This document shows positions 62,308 through 64,000 of a stretch of DNA of 64,000 nucleotides, piece by piece (within the stretch, counting starts at the first letter, position 1; the number at the start of each line of letters is the position of its first letter). The notes beneath the pieces are model-generated. The model saw only the letters and a program-made list of their open reading frames with translations. It ran no database searches and was not told the origin of the DNA. Position numbers and translations under genes: made by a program. The DNA is from Eubacteriales bacterium (lineage in GTDB: Bacteria; Bacillota; Clostridia; Lachnospirales; Lachnospiraceae). The stretch lies in the NCBI GenBank assembly GCA_030524135.1, contig JAUNHA010000004.1:1-64000 (forward strand). Reading direction: 5' to 3'.

Positions 62308-62388
62308 CTACGTGATATGCTGATTGCATATTGTTGTATACAGAGAGCTTCAAAAAGTTTCAAATAGTCGGGAGGCGTTACAGACAAA

Positions 62389-63141
62389 ATGAAGCAGGAA
62401 TATATCGACATTCACTGCCACATGCTTCCTGAGGTAGATGACGGGGCGGAAAACATGGAAACAGCGCTTTCCATGCTCGCACTTTCGGAGAAACAGGGCG
62501 CGCGGGAGATCATCCTTACGCCGCATTATGAGCACGGATGCAACGGCTACCGGAAAGGCGAGCTTTCTGAACGCTTCTCAGAGCTTTGTGAGAGAGCGGA
62601 AGCTGCCGGCATCGGGCTTAAGCTTCATCTGGGGAATGAGATCCTCTGGTTTGACGGGGCCGTACAGGCTGTCCGGGACAAAGAGGCGCTTACGCTTGCG
62701 GGAAGCCGGTACATGCTCATCGAGTTCTATCCGGACGTTTCGTTTCAGCAGATGCTGCGGGCGGTAAGAAGCGTGGTGCAGGAGGGCTATATCCCTGTCA
62801 TCGCACATTATGAGCGCTATGAGACGCTGCGGCGGCAGAATGGGGATCAGGAGATCGAAGAGCTTCTCTGTCAGGGTGCGCTGTTTCAGATGAATTTCAA
62901 TTCTCTGTCCGGAAAGGGGTTATTATCCGGGATCTGTCCGGACCGGCGCACGGCGTGGTGCCGCAGGCAGGTAAAGGCAGGGAACGTGTCGTTTTTCGGG
63001 ACGGACGCGCACAATCTCGGGGCGAGGTCGCCGGAGCATGACAGAGCGGCAGCGTGGCTTAAAGCGCAGATCGGAGAAGCTGAGCTTTTGGAGCTCCTGT
63101 TTGAAAATCCACAGGATCTGATCGCGGACAGAACAATATGA
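62389..63141 (+). CDS. cpsB: CpsB/YwqE-type PHP protein-tyrosine phosphatase
   Basis: This 250-residue metal-dependent phosphatase of the PHP family has YIDIHCHMLPEVDDGAEN at the N-terminus, LTPHYEHG, LGNEI, IAHYERY and FFGTDAHNLGARSP. It dephosphorylates the capsule tyrosine kinase. It is the first gene of the locus, upstream of the Wzz-like gene. Confidence 0.92.
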   Translation: MKQEYIDIHCHMLPEVDDGAENMETALSMLALSEKQGAREIILTPHYEHGCNGYRKGELSERFSELCERAEAAGIGLKLHLGNEILWFDGAVQAVRDKEALTLAGSRYMLIEFYPDVSFQQMLRAVRSVVQEGYIPVIAHYERYETLRRQNGDQEIEELLCQGALFQMNFNSLSGKGLLSGICPDRRTAWCRRQVKAGNVSFFGTDAHNLGARSPEHDRAAAWLKAQIGEAELLELLFENPQDLIADRTI

Positions 63142-63253
63142 TAAAGGCAGCAGAATACAGCAGAGGGGTTAACAGCAGAGAAGGCGGGGCGCAAAACGGA
63201 AGGAAACTAAAAAACAGGGAATAAGGGAAATAAAGGAACAGGAAAGAAAACAC

Positions 63254-64000
63254 ATGCAGGAAAAGGATATTCAGTTACAGGAAAATGGTCTTGGAACCGG
63301 AAGCATGCGCGATGACGATGAAATTGAAATCGATTTAAAACAGCTTTTCTATGAGTTCCGCGCAAAGATACTCGTGATACTGCTCGCGGGATTTCTTGGT
63401 GCGGGGCTTTTTGGTGTATATTCGAAGGTTGTCATGCAGCCGGTCTACACCTCGACATCCATGCTTTATGTACTTACGAAGGAGACGACGCTTACGAGCC
63501 TTGCGGATCTGCAGATCGGCTCGCAGCTTACACAGGACTATAAGGAGCTTATCACAAGCCGCGGCGTCATGGAGCAGGTCATCGAAAATCTTGGCCTCGA
63601 TATGAACGTCAGAACGCTTGAAAGAAAGATCACGATCGAAAACCCGTCGGATACGCGTATCCTCAATATTTCCGTGACGGACAACGAGCCGGTCATGGCA
63701 AAGGCGATCACGGACGAGGTGGCGTCCTGCGCATCCGAATACATCGCGGAGATCATGGAGATGGATCCGCCGAAGATCGTGGAGACCGGAGAGGTGCCGC
63801 TCTATAAGACGAGCCCGAGCGTAAAGCGGAATACCATGCTCGGCGGCCTTCTCGGCATGTTTATCGTAATGGGCATCATTACGCTTGGCGTCGTGATGAA
63901 TGACAGCATAAAGACAGAGGACGATGTGGCGAAGTATCTGGGACTTCCGGTACTCGCGGTCGTTCCGGAGATCAGCGCGCAGGGACAGAAAAAAGCGTCC
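63254..64000 (+). CDS. Wzz/CpsC-type chain-length determinant (partial, runs off the window)
   Basis: The frame starts at the ATG at 63254, after GGAAAGAAA, and is open at the window end (249 codons). An acidic N-terminus precedes the first helix (about 36-58, KILVILLAGFLGAGLFGVY). A Wzz-like periplasmic region (about 60-190) follows, then a second helix near 195-215 and the start of the C-terminal segment DSIKTEDDVAKYLGLPVLAVVPE, the usual join to the kinase. The rest of the gene and any BY-kinase lie outside. Confidence 0.88.
   Translation, partial: MQEKDIQLQENGLGTGSMRDDDEIEIDLKQLFYEFRAKILVILLAGFLGAGLFGVYSKVVMQPVYTSTSMLYVLTKETTLTSLADLQIGSQLTQDYKELITSRGVMEQVIENLGLDMNVRTLERKITIENPSDTRILNISVTDNEPVMAKAITDEVASCASEYIAEIMEMDPPKIVETGEVPLYKTSPSVKRNTMLGGLLGMFIVMGIITLGVVMNDSIKTEDDVAKYLGLPVLAVVPEISAQGQKKAS

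Noticed and set aside
1..64000. CRISPR array, prophage, insertion sequence or rRNA operon
   Set aside because: No regular repeat-spacer pattern, phage structural genes, IS transposase with terminal repeats or rRNA sequence is visible. The only clear mobile element is the one at tRNA-Pro.

Overview
The window reads as chromosomal DNA of an anaerobic, low-oxygen-adapted Firmicute, most likely a GC-rich member of the Lachnospiraceae (Clostridia). The signs are a class III (oxygen-sensitive) ribonucleotide reductase with its activase, a sporulation-type YtvI membrane protein, a Na+-pumping biotin decarboxylase set, CdaA/CdaR c-di-AMP synthesis, Rex, a Crh/HPr-like protein and typical Clostridia DUF families (DUF362, DUF4317, DUF6465). 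The family-level placement is inference from gene content; I do not name a genus.

Layout. 1-4139: the 3' end of an Rpn-type gene, then tRNA-Pro carrying an AT-rich 3.5 kb integrative element (integrase, rolling-circle-type Rep, two small proteins, an HTH regulator, several strong hairpins) bounded by 186 bp direct repeats. 4251-13587: endonuclease III, then an unbroken eleven-gene histidine operon (hisC-B-Z-G-D-H-A-F-I-E plus a PHP histidinol-phosphatase). 13660-17324: nrdD-nrdG behind a promoter with two NrdR-box-like sites, then an acetyltransferase. 17522-25732: two membrane proteins, cdaA-cdaR, a polysaccharide-polymerase-like protein, ytvI, a Lys/Ala-rich DUF6465 protein and an RNA m5C methyltransferase. 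25846-31119: five genes mixing a CoA-ester carboxyltransferase, an OadG-like lipoprotein, a biotin carrier, the Na+-pump beta subunit and a pyruvate/oxaloacetate carboxyltransferase. 31319-35354: a large cell-wall glucosaminidase-like protein and a cohesin/cadherin-like membrane-anchored protein. 35462-41277: clpC-radA, a TalC-type aldolase, a small export protein and an HPr-like protein without the active-site histidine.

41336-50181: tRNA-Trp, a DUF362 ferredoxin-like protein, cardiolipin synthase, then an S-layer-like exported protein transcribed with a MacAB-type exporter. 50178-60946: rex, acpS, alr, a MATE transporter, yebC, the pyrC-E-B-I pyrimidine cluster, a DUF4317 protein and a purine/uracil-type NCS2 permease. 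61079-62090: a leftward Fic-family gene whose motif histidine is glutamine and whose promoter lies inside a perfect 15 bp inverted repeat. 62279-64000: the start of a capsule/exopolysaccharide locus (CpsB-type PHP phosphatase and a Wzz/CpsC chain-length protein that runs off the end).

The strongest leads for something new are the tRNA-Pro element with repeats that include the end of its own integrase gene, the mixed carboxyltransferase/Na+-pump cluster, the operator-flanked variant Fic gene, the clpC promoter with a large palindrome around its -10 box, and the HPr-like protein that keeps only the regulatory serine. Most other genes are ordinary housekeeping. No sequence search or folding was run; all families are recognised by eye from motifs.
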